A stretch of DNA of 64,000 nt from SM23-32 sp964434535 (GTDB lineage: Bacteria; Planctomycetota; Brocadiia; SM23-32): positions 62,001 to 126,000 of the forward strand of contig CAYSWA010000003.1 of the NCBI GenBank assembly GCA_964434535.1, read 5' to 3'. Positions 26,007-40,239 of the stretch are shown here, piece by piece. Position 1 is the first letter of the stretch. Every line of letters begins with the position of its first letter. The position numbers were made by a program, and so were the translations under genes. Below the pieces are notes generated by a model that made no database searches, was not told the DNA's origin, and saw only the letters and a list, made by a program, of their open reading frames with translations.

Positions 26007-27200
26007 ATGGCCAAGGAGGACTTTAAGCGGACCAAGCCGCACATCAACGTGGGCACCATCGGCCATGTTGACCACGGCAAGACCACGCTGACTTCGGCGA
26101 TGACCCTGTATCTGAGCAAGCAGGGCCTGGCCGAGTACCGCACCTTCGACAGCATCGACAACGCACCGGAGGAGCGCGAGCGGGGCATCACGATCCAGAC
26201 CCAGCACGTGGAGTACGAGACCGAGAACAGGCACTACGCCCACGTCGACTGCCCGGGCCACCGCGACTACATCAAGAACATGATCACCGGCGCCGCCCAG
26301 ATGGACGGGGCCGTGCTGGTCGTCAGCGCCGCCGACGGGCCCATGCCCCAGACCAAGGAGCACGTGCTGCTGGCCCGTCAGGTCAACGTGCCCGCCATCA
26401 TCGTCTTCCTGAACAAGACCGACCAGCTCGACGATCCCGAGCTGCTCGAACTGGTCGAACTGGAAGTGCGTGAAATCCTCAGCGAGTACGACTTCCCCGG
26501 CGATGACGTGCCCGTGATCGCCGGCAGCGCCCTGGCCGCACTGGAGAACCCCGACGACGAGGAGGCCACCCAGTGCGTCGCCGAACTGCTGGACGCGCTG
26601 GACGAGTACATCCCCGAGCCCGTGCGCGCCATCGACCAGCCCTTCCTGATGCCCGTCGAGGACGTCTTCAGCATCAAAGGGCGCGGCACGGTGGGCACCG
26701 GGCGAGTCGAACGCGGCATCGTCAAGGTCGGCGACGAGGTGGAGATAGTCGGCCTGCAGCCCGACGTGCACAAGACCGTGGTCACCGGCGTAGAGATGTT
26801 CCGCAAGACCCTGGATCAGGGCCAGGCGGGTGACAACATCGGCGTGCTGCTTCGCGGCGTGGAGAAGGACGAACTGAGCCGCGGCCAGGTGCTGGCCCAG
26901 CCCGGTTCGATCACCCCGCACACGAAGTTCGAAGGCGAGGTCTACATCCTGACCGCCGACGAGGGCGGCCGGCACAAGCCGTTCTTCACAGGCTATCGCC
27001 CGCAGTTCTACTTCCGGACCACCGACGTGACCGGCAGCATCACGCTGCCGGAGGGCGTGGATATGGTGGTGCCGGGCGATAACGTGACGCTGCAGGTCGA
27101 GCTGATAACCCCCGTGGCGATGGAGCAGCAACTGCGCTTCGCAATCCGCGAGGGTGGCAACACGGTCGGCGCAGGTGTCGTAACCAAGGTGCTCGAGTAA
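26007..27200 (+). CDS. tuf: Elongation factor Tu
   Basis: Delivers aminoacyl-tRNA to the ribosome as a GTP complex. The 397 residues carry GHVDHGKT (19-26), DCPGHRDY (81-88) and NKTD (136-139), plus the domain 2/3 signatures GRGTVGTGRVERG and GGRHKPFFTGYRPQFYFRT. Two small departures from common bacterial sequences are Arg86 in PGHRDY (usually Ala) and NKTD instead of NKVD or NKCD; both still fit the GTPase consensus. The start has GGGAGGTAGCAGGGAG upstream. It precedes rpmG and tRNA-Trp, the conserved order leading into secE-nusG. Confidence 0.98.
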   Translation: MAKEDFKRTKPHINVGTIGHVDHGKTTLTSAMTLYLSKQGLAEYRTFDSIDNAPEERERGITIQTQHVEYETENRHYAHVDCPGHRDYIKNMITGAAQMDGAVLVVSAADGPMPQTKEHVLLARQVNVPAIIVFLNKTDQLDDPELLELVELEVREILSEYDFPGDDVPVIAGSALAALENPDDEEATQCVAELLDALDEYIPEPVRAIDQPFLMPVEDVFSIKGRGTVGTGRVERGIVKVGDEVEIVGLQPDVHKTVVTGVEMFRKTLDQGQAGDNIGVLLRGVEKDELSRGQVLAQPGSITPHTKFEGEVYILTADEGGRHKPFFTGYRPQFYFRTTDVTGSITLPEGVDMVVPGDNVTLQVELITPVAMEQQLRFAIREGGNTVGAGVVTKVLE

Positions 27201-27214
27201 AGGACATTAAGACC

Positions 27215-27364
27215 GTGCGCGAGTACGTCACCTTGGAATGCACCGAGTGTCGGGAGCAGAACTACCGCACCTCCGTGGAAACCCGCGGGGGCAAGCGGCT
27301 GGAGCTGAAGAAACACTGTCCGCGGTGCCGCCAGCATACGGTGCATCGGCAGCGCAGAAGGTAG
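27215..27364 (+). CDS. rpmG: 50S ribosomal protein L33
   Basis: A short gene of 49 residues beginning at GTG 27215 with AGGA upstream and ending TAG at 27362-27364. The protein (start MREYVTLECTECREQNYRTS) keeps both zinc-knuckle pairs, CTEC and CPRC, and the basic tail HRQRRR. It therefore belongs to the zinc-binding form of L33. It lies 14 bases after tuf and 31 before tRNA-Trp, its conserved place between tuf and secE. Confidence 0.95.
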   Translation: MREYVTLECTECREQNYRTSVETRGGKRLELKKHCPRCRQHTVHRQRRR

Positions 27365-27395
27365 CGCGCCGCCCCTGCGAGCGGAGGCGAGGGTT

Positions 27396-27472
27396 AGGCC
27401 AGTAGCTCAAGTGGCCAGAGCACCGGTTTCCAAAACCGGCGGTTGGGGGTTCGAGTCCCTCCTGGCCTGCCA
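27396..27472 (+). tRNA. tRNA-Trp (anticodon CCA)
   Basis: 77 bases with encoded CCA. Acceptor AGGCCAG/CTGGCCT; anticodon CCA at 27430-27432. It lies between rpmG and secE, as in many bacteria. Confidence 0.98.
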
Positions 27473-27514
27473 CCGCGGCGCGGCGGGGGCGCACTAACCT
27501 TGAGGACGGCGCAC

Positions 27515-27985
27515 TTGGCGCAATCCACGGCCTGGACCCCATATCGCCCCGGGCAGGGCGTCTACGCGCGCAGCGCGGCCGCCGCGGCCATGCTGATGGC
27601 GGCCCTGTTCGGTAGCTGGCGCCTGTACAACATCATCAGCGCGGGCGGGGAGGCGGCGCGCAAGGTCGCGCTGCTCGGCATGAAGGTGCCCCCGGCGGCG
27701 CTCTATGCCGGCGGCGCGTTCGTGGCCATAGGGGTGGTGGTCTTCCTGTTGACCTTCGGCCTGGAGACGGGGATCAAGGCCATCGACGGCAAGACCCATG
27801 CCCTGATCGACCTGCTGGTCGATACCGAGGGCGAGCTGGCCAAGGTCTCGTGGCCTGATTCGGACGAGTTGAGCGTTTCTACCACGGCCGTGCTGGTTTC
27901 GGTCGTGCTGCTGGGCGTGTTCCTGCTCTGCGCGGACTGGCTGATTGCGCTGGTGATGCGCACGGCGGGCGTGCTGCCCCGGTGA
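27515..27985 (+). CDS. secE: Protein translocase subunit SecE, elongated form
   Basis: Essential membrane subunit of the SecYEG channel. The C-terminal SecE domain (DLLVDTEGELAKVSWPDSDEL, near 103-123, then a hydrophobic helix) is clear. Two more hydrophobic helices precede it (about 22-45 and 65-87), giving roughly 156 residues and three membrane segments, longer than the 60-residue single-span form. The start is taken as TTG 27515 because GAGGA lies eight bases upstream and the earlier in-frame codons overlap tRNA-Trp. The N-terminus then reads MAQSTAWTPYRPGQGVY. It is followed by an unusual 219-base gap before nusG. Confidence 0.88.
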   Translation: MAQSTAWTPYRPGQGVYARSAAAAAMLMAALFGSWRLYNIISAGGEAARKVALLGMKVPPAALYAGGAFVAIGVVVFLLTFGLETGIKAIDGKTHALIDLLVDTEGELAKVSWPDSDELSVSTTAVLVSVVLLGVFLLCADWLIALVMRTAGVLPR

Positions 27986-28057
27986 GAGCGGCGCGGGCCG
28001 CTTGCGGCGCCGCGCGACTAATGGTCCCTGACAGTTGAGATTATGGGCCGCGGTTCG

Positions 28058-28122
28058 GTGGCACGGGCTTCCCGCCGGGCCGGAGGCCAGCCCGTGAATC
28101 ATGGCCCGGAGGGCCATGCCAC
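28058..28122. repeat. Double-hairpin palindromic element between secE and nusG
   Basis: An outer stem GTGGCA (28058-28063)/TGCCAC (28117-28122) encloses two hairpins: CACGGGCT (28062-28069)/AGCCCGTG (28089-28096) and CATGGCC (28100-28106)/GGCCATG (28112-28118). The ends of the stems overlap by one or two bases, so alternative folds compete. It resembles REP-like elements; a regulatory role as RNA in the nusG leader is possible but unproven. The rest of the 27986-28204 gap shows only a weak TAGAAT at 28140. Confidence 0.75.
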
Positions 28123-28204
28123 ACTAAGACGGCCACCGGTAGAATCAAAAGTCACAGGCCGGTAGGTCACGGTTCTGCAATAGCTCCTAAGGCGATAAGA
28201 AGCC

Positions 28205-28882
28205 ATGGCAGAGACCGCAGATACAACGGACGCGGCGGCGGAGCCGCAGCAGGAGGCGGCCCCCCAGGAGGGCGAAGCGCCCGAAGAGGCGCAGGCGCTC
28301 GAAGAGGCCGAGGCCCCCGAGCAAGAGGCCGGCCCGCCCCGGCGGTGGTTCGTGCTGCGCGTGCAGAGCAACCGCGAGGAGAGCGTGCGCGGGAACCTGG
28401 CGCGGCTGCTGGAGATGGAGGAGACCCGCCAGCGCGTCCCCGAGATACTGGTGCCGACCGAGTCGGTGACCGAGCTGCGCGGCGGCAAGCGGCAGGTGGT
28501 CGAGCGCAGGCTCTTCCCCGGCTACGTGATCGTGCAGATAGAGGTCGACGAGAACGGCGCCATCCCGCAGGACCTGTGGCAGCTTATCCGCGAGACCAGC
28601 GGGGTGGGCGACTTCATCGGGGCCGAGAAGCCCTGGCCGATGCGCGAGGAAGAGGTGGCCAGGATCCTGGGCCAGGCCGAGGAGGTCGAGGAGGAAGCGC
28701 CCAAGCTGAAGATCGACTTCAAGGAGGGCCAGCTCGTCGAGATCAAGGAAGGCCCCTTCAAGAACGTGGAAGGCTACGTCGAGGAGGTCAACCCCACCAG
28801 CGGCAAGGTGAAGGTGATGATCAACATCTTCAACCGCGCCACGCCGGTGGAACTGGAATACTGGCAGGTGCAGGCCCTCTGA
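28205..28882 (+). CDS. nusG: Transcription termination/antitermination protein NusG
   Basis: Binds RNA polymerase and couples it to Rho or the ribosome. The 225 residues have an extra acidic N-terminal tail of about 45 residues rich in Ala, Glu and Pro, then the NGN domain from RRWFVLRVQSNREE (46-59) through LFPGYVIVQIEV and VGDFIGAEKPWPM, and a C-terminal KOW domain (DFKEGQLVEIKEGPFKNVEG, about 177-196). The acidic tail is absent from the common 175-180-residue form. First gene of nusG-rplK-rplA-rplJ-rplL-rpoB-rpoC. Confidence 0.96.
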   Translation: MAETADTTDAAAEPQQEAAPQEGEAPEEAQALEEAEAPEQEAGPPRRWFVLRVQSNREESVRGNLARLLEMEETRQRVPEILVPTESVTELRGGKRQVVERRLFPGYVIVQIEVDENGAIPQDLWQLIRETSGVGDFIGAEKPWPMREEEVARILGQAEEVEEEAPKLKIDFKEGQLVEIKEGPFKNVEGYVEEVNPTSGKVKVMINIFNRATPVELEYWQVQAL

Positions 28883-28891
28883 GGTGAGAGC

Positions 28892-29323
28892 ATGGCCAAG
28901 AGAGCGAAACCCACGGCGGAGCTGAAAGTGCTGGTGACCGGCGGGCAGGCGAACCCGGCCCCGCCCCTCGGGCCCACGCTCAGCCAGCACCGCGTCAACA
29001 TCGCGCAGTTCATCCAGCAGTTCAACGAGAAGACGCAGGACCAGATGGGCGTGCCCCTGCCCGTGGTGGTGCGGGTCTGGCGGGACGGCTCGTTCGAGTT
29101 CGACGTGAAGACCCCGCCGGCCTCCTACCTGGTCAAGCGGGCGGCCGGCGTGGCCAAGGGCTCCGGCGAGGCCAAGCGCCAGAGCGTGGGCAGCATCACG
29201 CGCGAGCAGGTGCGCGAGATCGCCCGCGAGAAGATGGCGGACCTGAACACCGAAGATCTGGACGTGGCCGAACGCCTCATCGAGGGCACCGCACGCAGTT
29301 GCGGCATAGCCGTGGAGGGCTGA
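28892..29323 (+). CDS. rplK: 50S ribosomal protein L11
   Basis: Part of the GTPase-associated centre that binds 23S rRNA helices 43/44. The 143 residues contain GGQANPAPPLGPTLSQH (17-33), PVVVRVWRDGSFEFDVKTPP near 53-72, and the C-terminal rRNA-binding segment GSITREQVREIAREKMADL followed by GTARSCGI. It lies nine bases after nusG and 33 before rplA, in conserved order. Confidence 0.97.
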   Translation: MAKRAKPTAELKVLVTGGQANPAPPLGPTLSQHRVNIAQFIQQFNEKTQDQMGVPLPVVVRVWRDGSFEFDVKTPPASYLVKRAAGVAKGSGEAKRQSVGSITREQVREIAREKMADLNTEDLDVAERLIEGTARSCGIAVEG

Positions 29324-29356
29324 GCCGCCGAGACAGCCGATCAGGAAGGGCAGACG

Positions 29357-30043
29357 ATGGGCCACAGGAGCCGCAGATACGAACGCTCGGTCGAGGTGAT
29401 CGACCGCGAGCGCACCTACACGCTGGAGGAGGCGCTGGCGGAGCTGAAGCGCATGGCCCAGGCGCGCTTCGACGAGACCGTCGAGTGCGCCGTGCAACTG
29501 GGCATCGACCCCCGCCAGAGCGACCAGCAGGTGCGCGGCAGCATCTCGCTGCCCCACGGCACCGGCAAGGAGGCCGTGGTGGCCGTCTTCGCCGAGGGCG
29601 AGGCGGCCGAACAGGCCCGCCAGGCCGGGGCCGACCACGTCGGCGCCGACGAGCTGATCCAGCGGGTGGACCAGGAGGGCTTCATGGACTTCGACGTCGC
29701 CCTCGCCACGCCGGACATGATGGGGCGGATCGGCCGGCTGGGCCGTTACCTGGGGCCCCGGGGCCTGATGCCGAGCCCGAAGAGCGGCACCGTGCGCGCG
29801 GACATCGGCGAGGCCGTGCGCGAGTTCAAGGCCGGCCGCATCGAGTTCCGCAACGACAGCGGCGGCAACGTGCACGTGCCCGTCGGCAAGCTCTCCTTCA
29901 GCGTCGAGGCGCTCTCGCAGAACGTGCGCGCCCTGATTGAGCATATGTTGAGGCTGCGGCCCGCCGCCACGAAGGGGCGCTACCTGAAGCGGGTGCACGT
30001 CTGCTCGACGATGAGCCCCGCCATCGAAATCACCGTGGACTGA
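29357..30043 (+). CDS. rplA: 50S ribosomal protein L1
   Basis: Forms the L1 stalk that moves deacylated tRNA out of the E site and can repress its own operon. The 228 residues show the standard two-domain pattern with VECAVQLGIDPRQSDQQVRG (34-53), MGRIGRLGRYLGPRGLMPSPK near 120-140 and FRNDSGGNVHVPVGKLSF near 165-182. It continues the rplK-rplA pair; rplJ starts 26 bases downstream. Confidence 0.97.
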   Translation: MGHRSRRYERSVEVIDRERTYTLEEALAELKRMAQARFDETVECAVQLGIDPRQSDQQVRGSISLPHGTGKEAVVAVFAEGEAAEQARQAGADHVGADELIQRVDQEGFMDFDVALATPDMMGRIGRLGRYLGPRGLMPSPKSGTVRADIGEAVREFKAGRIEFRNDSGGNVHVPVGKLSFSVEALSQNVRALIEHMLRLRPAATKGRYLKRVHVCSTMSPAIEITVD

Positions 30044-30069
30044 AGCCCGCTCGGGAGCAGAGGACAGAG

Positions 30070-30609
30070 ATGCCGCGCGAAGTCAAAGAACTGATGCTGA
30101 AGGAACTGGAGGAGCAGTTCCGCGACATTCAGCAGACCGGCTGCGTCCTGGTCGACTACCAGGGCGTGCGCGCCGATGAGGCCCGCCGCCTGCGCGTCGA
30201 GATCAAGCGCGCGGGGGTCGAGATGACCGTGGTGAAGAACTCCATCTTCGCCCTGGCCGTGACGAACCTCGGCGCCGCAGAGCTGGCCAGCCTGCTCGAC
30301 GGGCCCATTGCGGTCGTGCGCGGGGAGAACCCCGTCGTGGCCGCCAGGGCCGCCCGGCAGATGGCCAAGGCCAACGGTGCCGTGCAGGTGCGCGGCGCCT
30401 ACTGCGAGGGCCGCGTGGTCGGGCCGGAGCGCGTGGAGCAGCTCGCCGACATACCCGGGCGCGAGGAGCTGCTCGCGATGGTGGCCGGCGCGCTGATCAG
30501 CCCGCTGAGGCGGCTCGCCGCCGGGCTGATCAGCAGGCAGCGCGAGTTGCTCAGCGTGCTGGGCCAGTTGCGCGACAGCAAGCAGCAGGCGCCCGAGGGC
30601 GAGCAGTAG
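30070..30609 (+). CDS. rplJ: 50S ribosomal protein L10
   Basis: Anchors L7/L12 dimers on the ribosomal stalk. The 179 residues contain the N-terminal rRNA-binding domain (DYQGVRADEARRLRVEIKRA near 35-54 and VVKNSIFALAV) and a C-terminal helix ending QQAPEGEQ that would carry the L7/L12 dimers. No long L10 leader is apparent because rplA ends only 26 bases upstream. The gap to rplL contains a GAAA-loop hairpin. Confidence 0.96.
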   Translation: MPREVKELMLKELEEQFRDIQQTGCVLVDYQGVRADEARRLRVEIKRAGVEMTVVKNSIFALAVTNLGAAELASLLDGPIAVVRGENPVVAARAARQMAKANGAVQVRGAYCEGRVVGPERVEQLADIPGREELLAMVAGALISPLRRLAAGLISRQRELLSVLGQLRDSKQQAPEGEQ

Positions 30610-30630
30610 CCCGACCAGAGAGAGAGCCCT

Positions 30631-30646
30631 GCCCGCGAAAGCGGGC
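30631..30646 (+). other. Short GAAA-tetraloop hairpin between rplJ and rplL
   Basis: GCCCGC (30631-30636), GAAA loop, GCGGGC (30641-30646): six perfect GC-rich pairs closed by a GNRA tetraloop. No U-tract follows, so it is more likely an mRNA processing or stability element than a terminator. Confidence 0.5.
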
Positions 30647-30701
30647 CGCGTGCAGCCCATACAGAGCCGACATACCTTTCGGAGCCAGGAGGCCAAGAAG
30701 C

Positions 30702-31127
30702 ATGTCAGAAGCAGCCGTAGCCGAAGAGCAGGAGCAGTACTCGCCGAAGGTCCGGGACGTGCTGGACAAGCTGAGCGAGTTCACGCTGATGGAACTATCG
30801 GAGCTGGTCAGCGCGTTCGAGGACCGGTTCGGCATCACGGCCGCCGCGGCCATGCCGGTGGCGGCCGCCGCCGCGCCGGGCGCCGCCGAGGCCGAGGAGG
30901 CCGAGGAGCCGAGCTCCTTCAAGGTGGTGCTGAAGGGCTTCGGGGACAAGAAGATCCAGGTCATCAAGGCCGTGCGCGCCCAGACCACGCTGGCCCTTAA
31001 GGAAGCGAAGGACCTGGTGGAGGGCGTGCCCTCCGACGTGAGGGAGGGGCTCTCGAAGGAGGAGGCCCAGAAGGTGGCCGATACGCTGAGCGAGGCCGGA
31101 GGCGAAGTGGAGGTCGTGGCGGAGTGA
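30702..31127 (+). CDS. rplL: 50S ribosomal protein L7/L12
   Basis: Multi-copy stalk protein that recruits translation GTPases. The 141 residues have an N-terminal dimerisation helix (LSEFTLMELSELVSAFEDRF, 23-42), an Ala-rich hinge (about 46-65) and the C-terminal factor-binding domain FKVVLKGFGDKKIQVIKAVR with LALKEAKDLVEGVP. The start has AGGAGG upstream. A GC-rich hairpin cluster separates it from rpoB. Confidence 0.97.
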   Translation: MSEAAVAEEQEQYSPKVRDVLDKLSEFTLMELSELVSAFEDRFGITAAAAMPVAAAAAPGAAEAEEAEEPSSFKVVLKGFGDKKIQVIKAVRAQTTLALKEAKDLVEGVPSDVREGLSKEEAQKVADTLSEAGGEVEVVAE

Positions 31128-31147
31128 CGGTTCGAAGGGGCGACGGC

Positions 31148-31217
31148 GGCCCCCGCCCCGCGCGGGGGCCGGCCGTGGGCAGGTGAATCAGCGCGCCCGC
31201 CCGGGCTGCGGGCGCGC
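31148..31217 (+). terminator. Tandem hairpins between rplL and rpoB (possible attenuator)
   Basis: First stem GGCCCCCG (31148-31155)/CGGGGGCC (31163-31170), loop seven bases. Second stem GCGCGCCCGC (31191-31200)/GCGGGCGCGC (31208-31217), a perfect ten-pair stem with a seven-base loop. No U-run follows, so partial attenuation or RNA processing is more likely than full termination. E. coli also has an attenuator in this interval. Confidence 0.55.
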
Positions 31218-31301
31218 GACGGGGCCGCGGTGCGCCGGGACGCGAGCACGGCGCGCCGGTGACGCACGAGCTAAGTGCCAGCAGACCACAAGCGGAGCGC
31301 C

Positions 31302-35000
<3,699 letters not shown>

Positions 35001-35083
35001 AGGGCCGGGCCAGCGGCGGAGGGCCGCGCCCGCGCGGCGCAGCCCCCCAAGACGACACACCTCCTGAAGGGAGGCACGGCATA

Positions 35084-39187
<4,104 letters not shown>

Positions 39188-39248
39188 AATGGCCGCTCGG
39201 CCCCGCAGCGGGGGCCCGACCGGCGCAAGACCCCGAGAGGTGAAGCAC

Positions 39249-39617
39249 ATGCCGACGATCAACCAACTGGTCAAAAACGGCCGCGAGCGCACGCGCAAGC
39301 GCAGCAAGCGGCCCGACCTGGAAGGCTGCCCGCAGAAGCGCGGCGTCTGCCTGTATGTGACCACGCGCGCGCCCAGGAAGCCGAACTCCGCCCTGCGCAA
39401 GATCGCCCGCGTGCGCCTGAGCAACGGGCGCGAGGTCACCGCCTATATCCCCGGCGAAGGCCATAACCTGCAGGAGCACAGCATCGTGCTGGTGCGGGGC
39501 GGGCGCGTGCGCGACCTGCCCGGCGTGCGCTACCACATCGTGCGGGGCACCCTCGACGCGATGGGCGTCGACGACCGCCGCAGGGGCCGGTCCAAGTACG
39601 GAACCAAGAAGAGCTGA
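39249..39617 (+). CDS. rpsL: 30S ribosomal protein S12
   Basis: Decoding-centre protein, 122 residues, starting MPTINQLVKNGRERTRKRS. It keeps CPQKRGVC (27-34) and KPNSALRKIARVRLSNGREV. The residue corresponding to E. coli Lys43 is Arg43 (RAPRKPNS) and that for Lys88 is Arg88 (RVRDLPGVRYH). Both Lys-to-Arg changes are known streptomycin-resistance alleles in E. coli. The start at 39249 has GAGAGGTGAAG upstream. It leads the rpsL-rpsG pair, 61 bases after rpoC. Confidence 0.98.
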   Translation: MPTINQLVKNGRERTRKRSKRPDLEGCPQKRGVCLYVTTRAPRKPNSALRKIARVRLSNGREVTAYIPGEGHNLQEHSIVLVRGGRVRDLPGVRYHIVRGTLDAMGVDDRRRGRSKYGTKKS

Positions 39618-39658
39618 GGCCCGCCCAGGCGGCCCGAAACCGCGAGGATCAACCAGCG

Positions 39659-40132
39659 ATGGCCCTGACCTACGACTTCAAGGACCCGTTCCTGAAGCCC
39701 GACCCGCGCCTGAAGAGCAAGCTGGCCGCCAAGTTCATCAACTGCCTGATGAAGGACGGCAAGACCAGCGTCGCACGGCGCATCTTCTACAAGGCCATGG
39801 ACGTGGTCTCGGAGCGGCTCGATAAGGACCCGCTCGAGATCTTCGAGACGGCCCTGGAGAACGTGGCGCCGATCATCGAGGTCCGCTCCCGCCGCATCGG
39901 CGGCATGACCTACCAGGTCCCCCGCGAGGTCACGCCCAAGCGGCGCGTCTCGCTGGCCATCCGCTGGATCATCGAGGCCGCGCGCAACAAGACAGGGCGG
40001 CCCATGTACCTGCGCCTGGCCGACGAGCTGACCGACGCCTACCGTCGCCAGGGCACCGCCTACGAACGGCGCGAGAACACCCACAAGATGGCCGAGGCGA
40101 ACCGCGCGTTCGCCCATTTCGCGCGGCGCTGA
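39659..40132 (+). CDS. rpsG: 30S ribosomal protein S7
   Basis: Primary 16S rRNA-binding protein that nucleates the 30S head. The 157 residues contain AAKFINCLMKDGKTSVARRI near 23-42, the beta-hairpin region VRSRRIGGMTYQVPREV and LAIRWIIEAARNK, ending with the helix HKMAEANRAFAHFARR. It is followed by a strong hairpin and then fusA. Confidence 0.97.
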   Translation: MALTYDFKDPFLKPDPRLKSKLAAKFINCLMKDGKTSVARRIFYKAMDVVSERLDKDPLEIFETALENVAPIIEVRSRRIGGMTYQVPREVTPKRRVSLAIRWIIEAARNKTGRPMYLRLADELTDAYRRQGTAYERRENTHKMAEANRAFAHFARR

Positions 40133-40149
40133 TCCGGCCCGCAATCCGA

Positions 40150-40199
40150 CAGGGCAGCCGGCCGCCCCTCTCGCGCGGGGGGCAGCGCCGGCTGCCCTG
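40150..40199 (+). terminator. Strong hairpin after rpsG, probable terminator
   Basis: CAGGGCAGCCGGC (40150-40162) pairs perfectly with GCCGGCTGCCCTG (40187-40199), 13 pairs, with an internal CCCCT/GGGG stem. Only a weak T-rich stretch (ATTCCTT) follows. It would separate rpsL-rpsG from fusA or cause partial readthrough. Confidence 0.7.
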
Positions 40200-40239
40200 A
40201 TTCCTTAAGGTACCCCACAACCCGCAGGCCCCACCCGCC

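Noticed and set aside
27443..27514. N-terminal extension of SecE from an ATG at 27443
   Set aside because: It overlaps the acceptor and T-arm of tRNA-Trp. The TTG at 27515 has a Shine-Dalgarno sequence and gives a sensible N-terminus.
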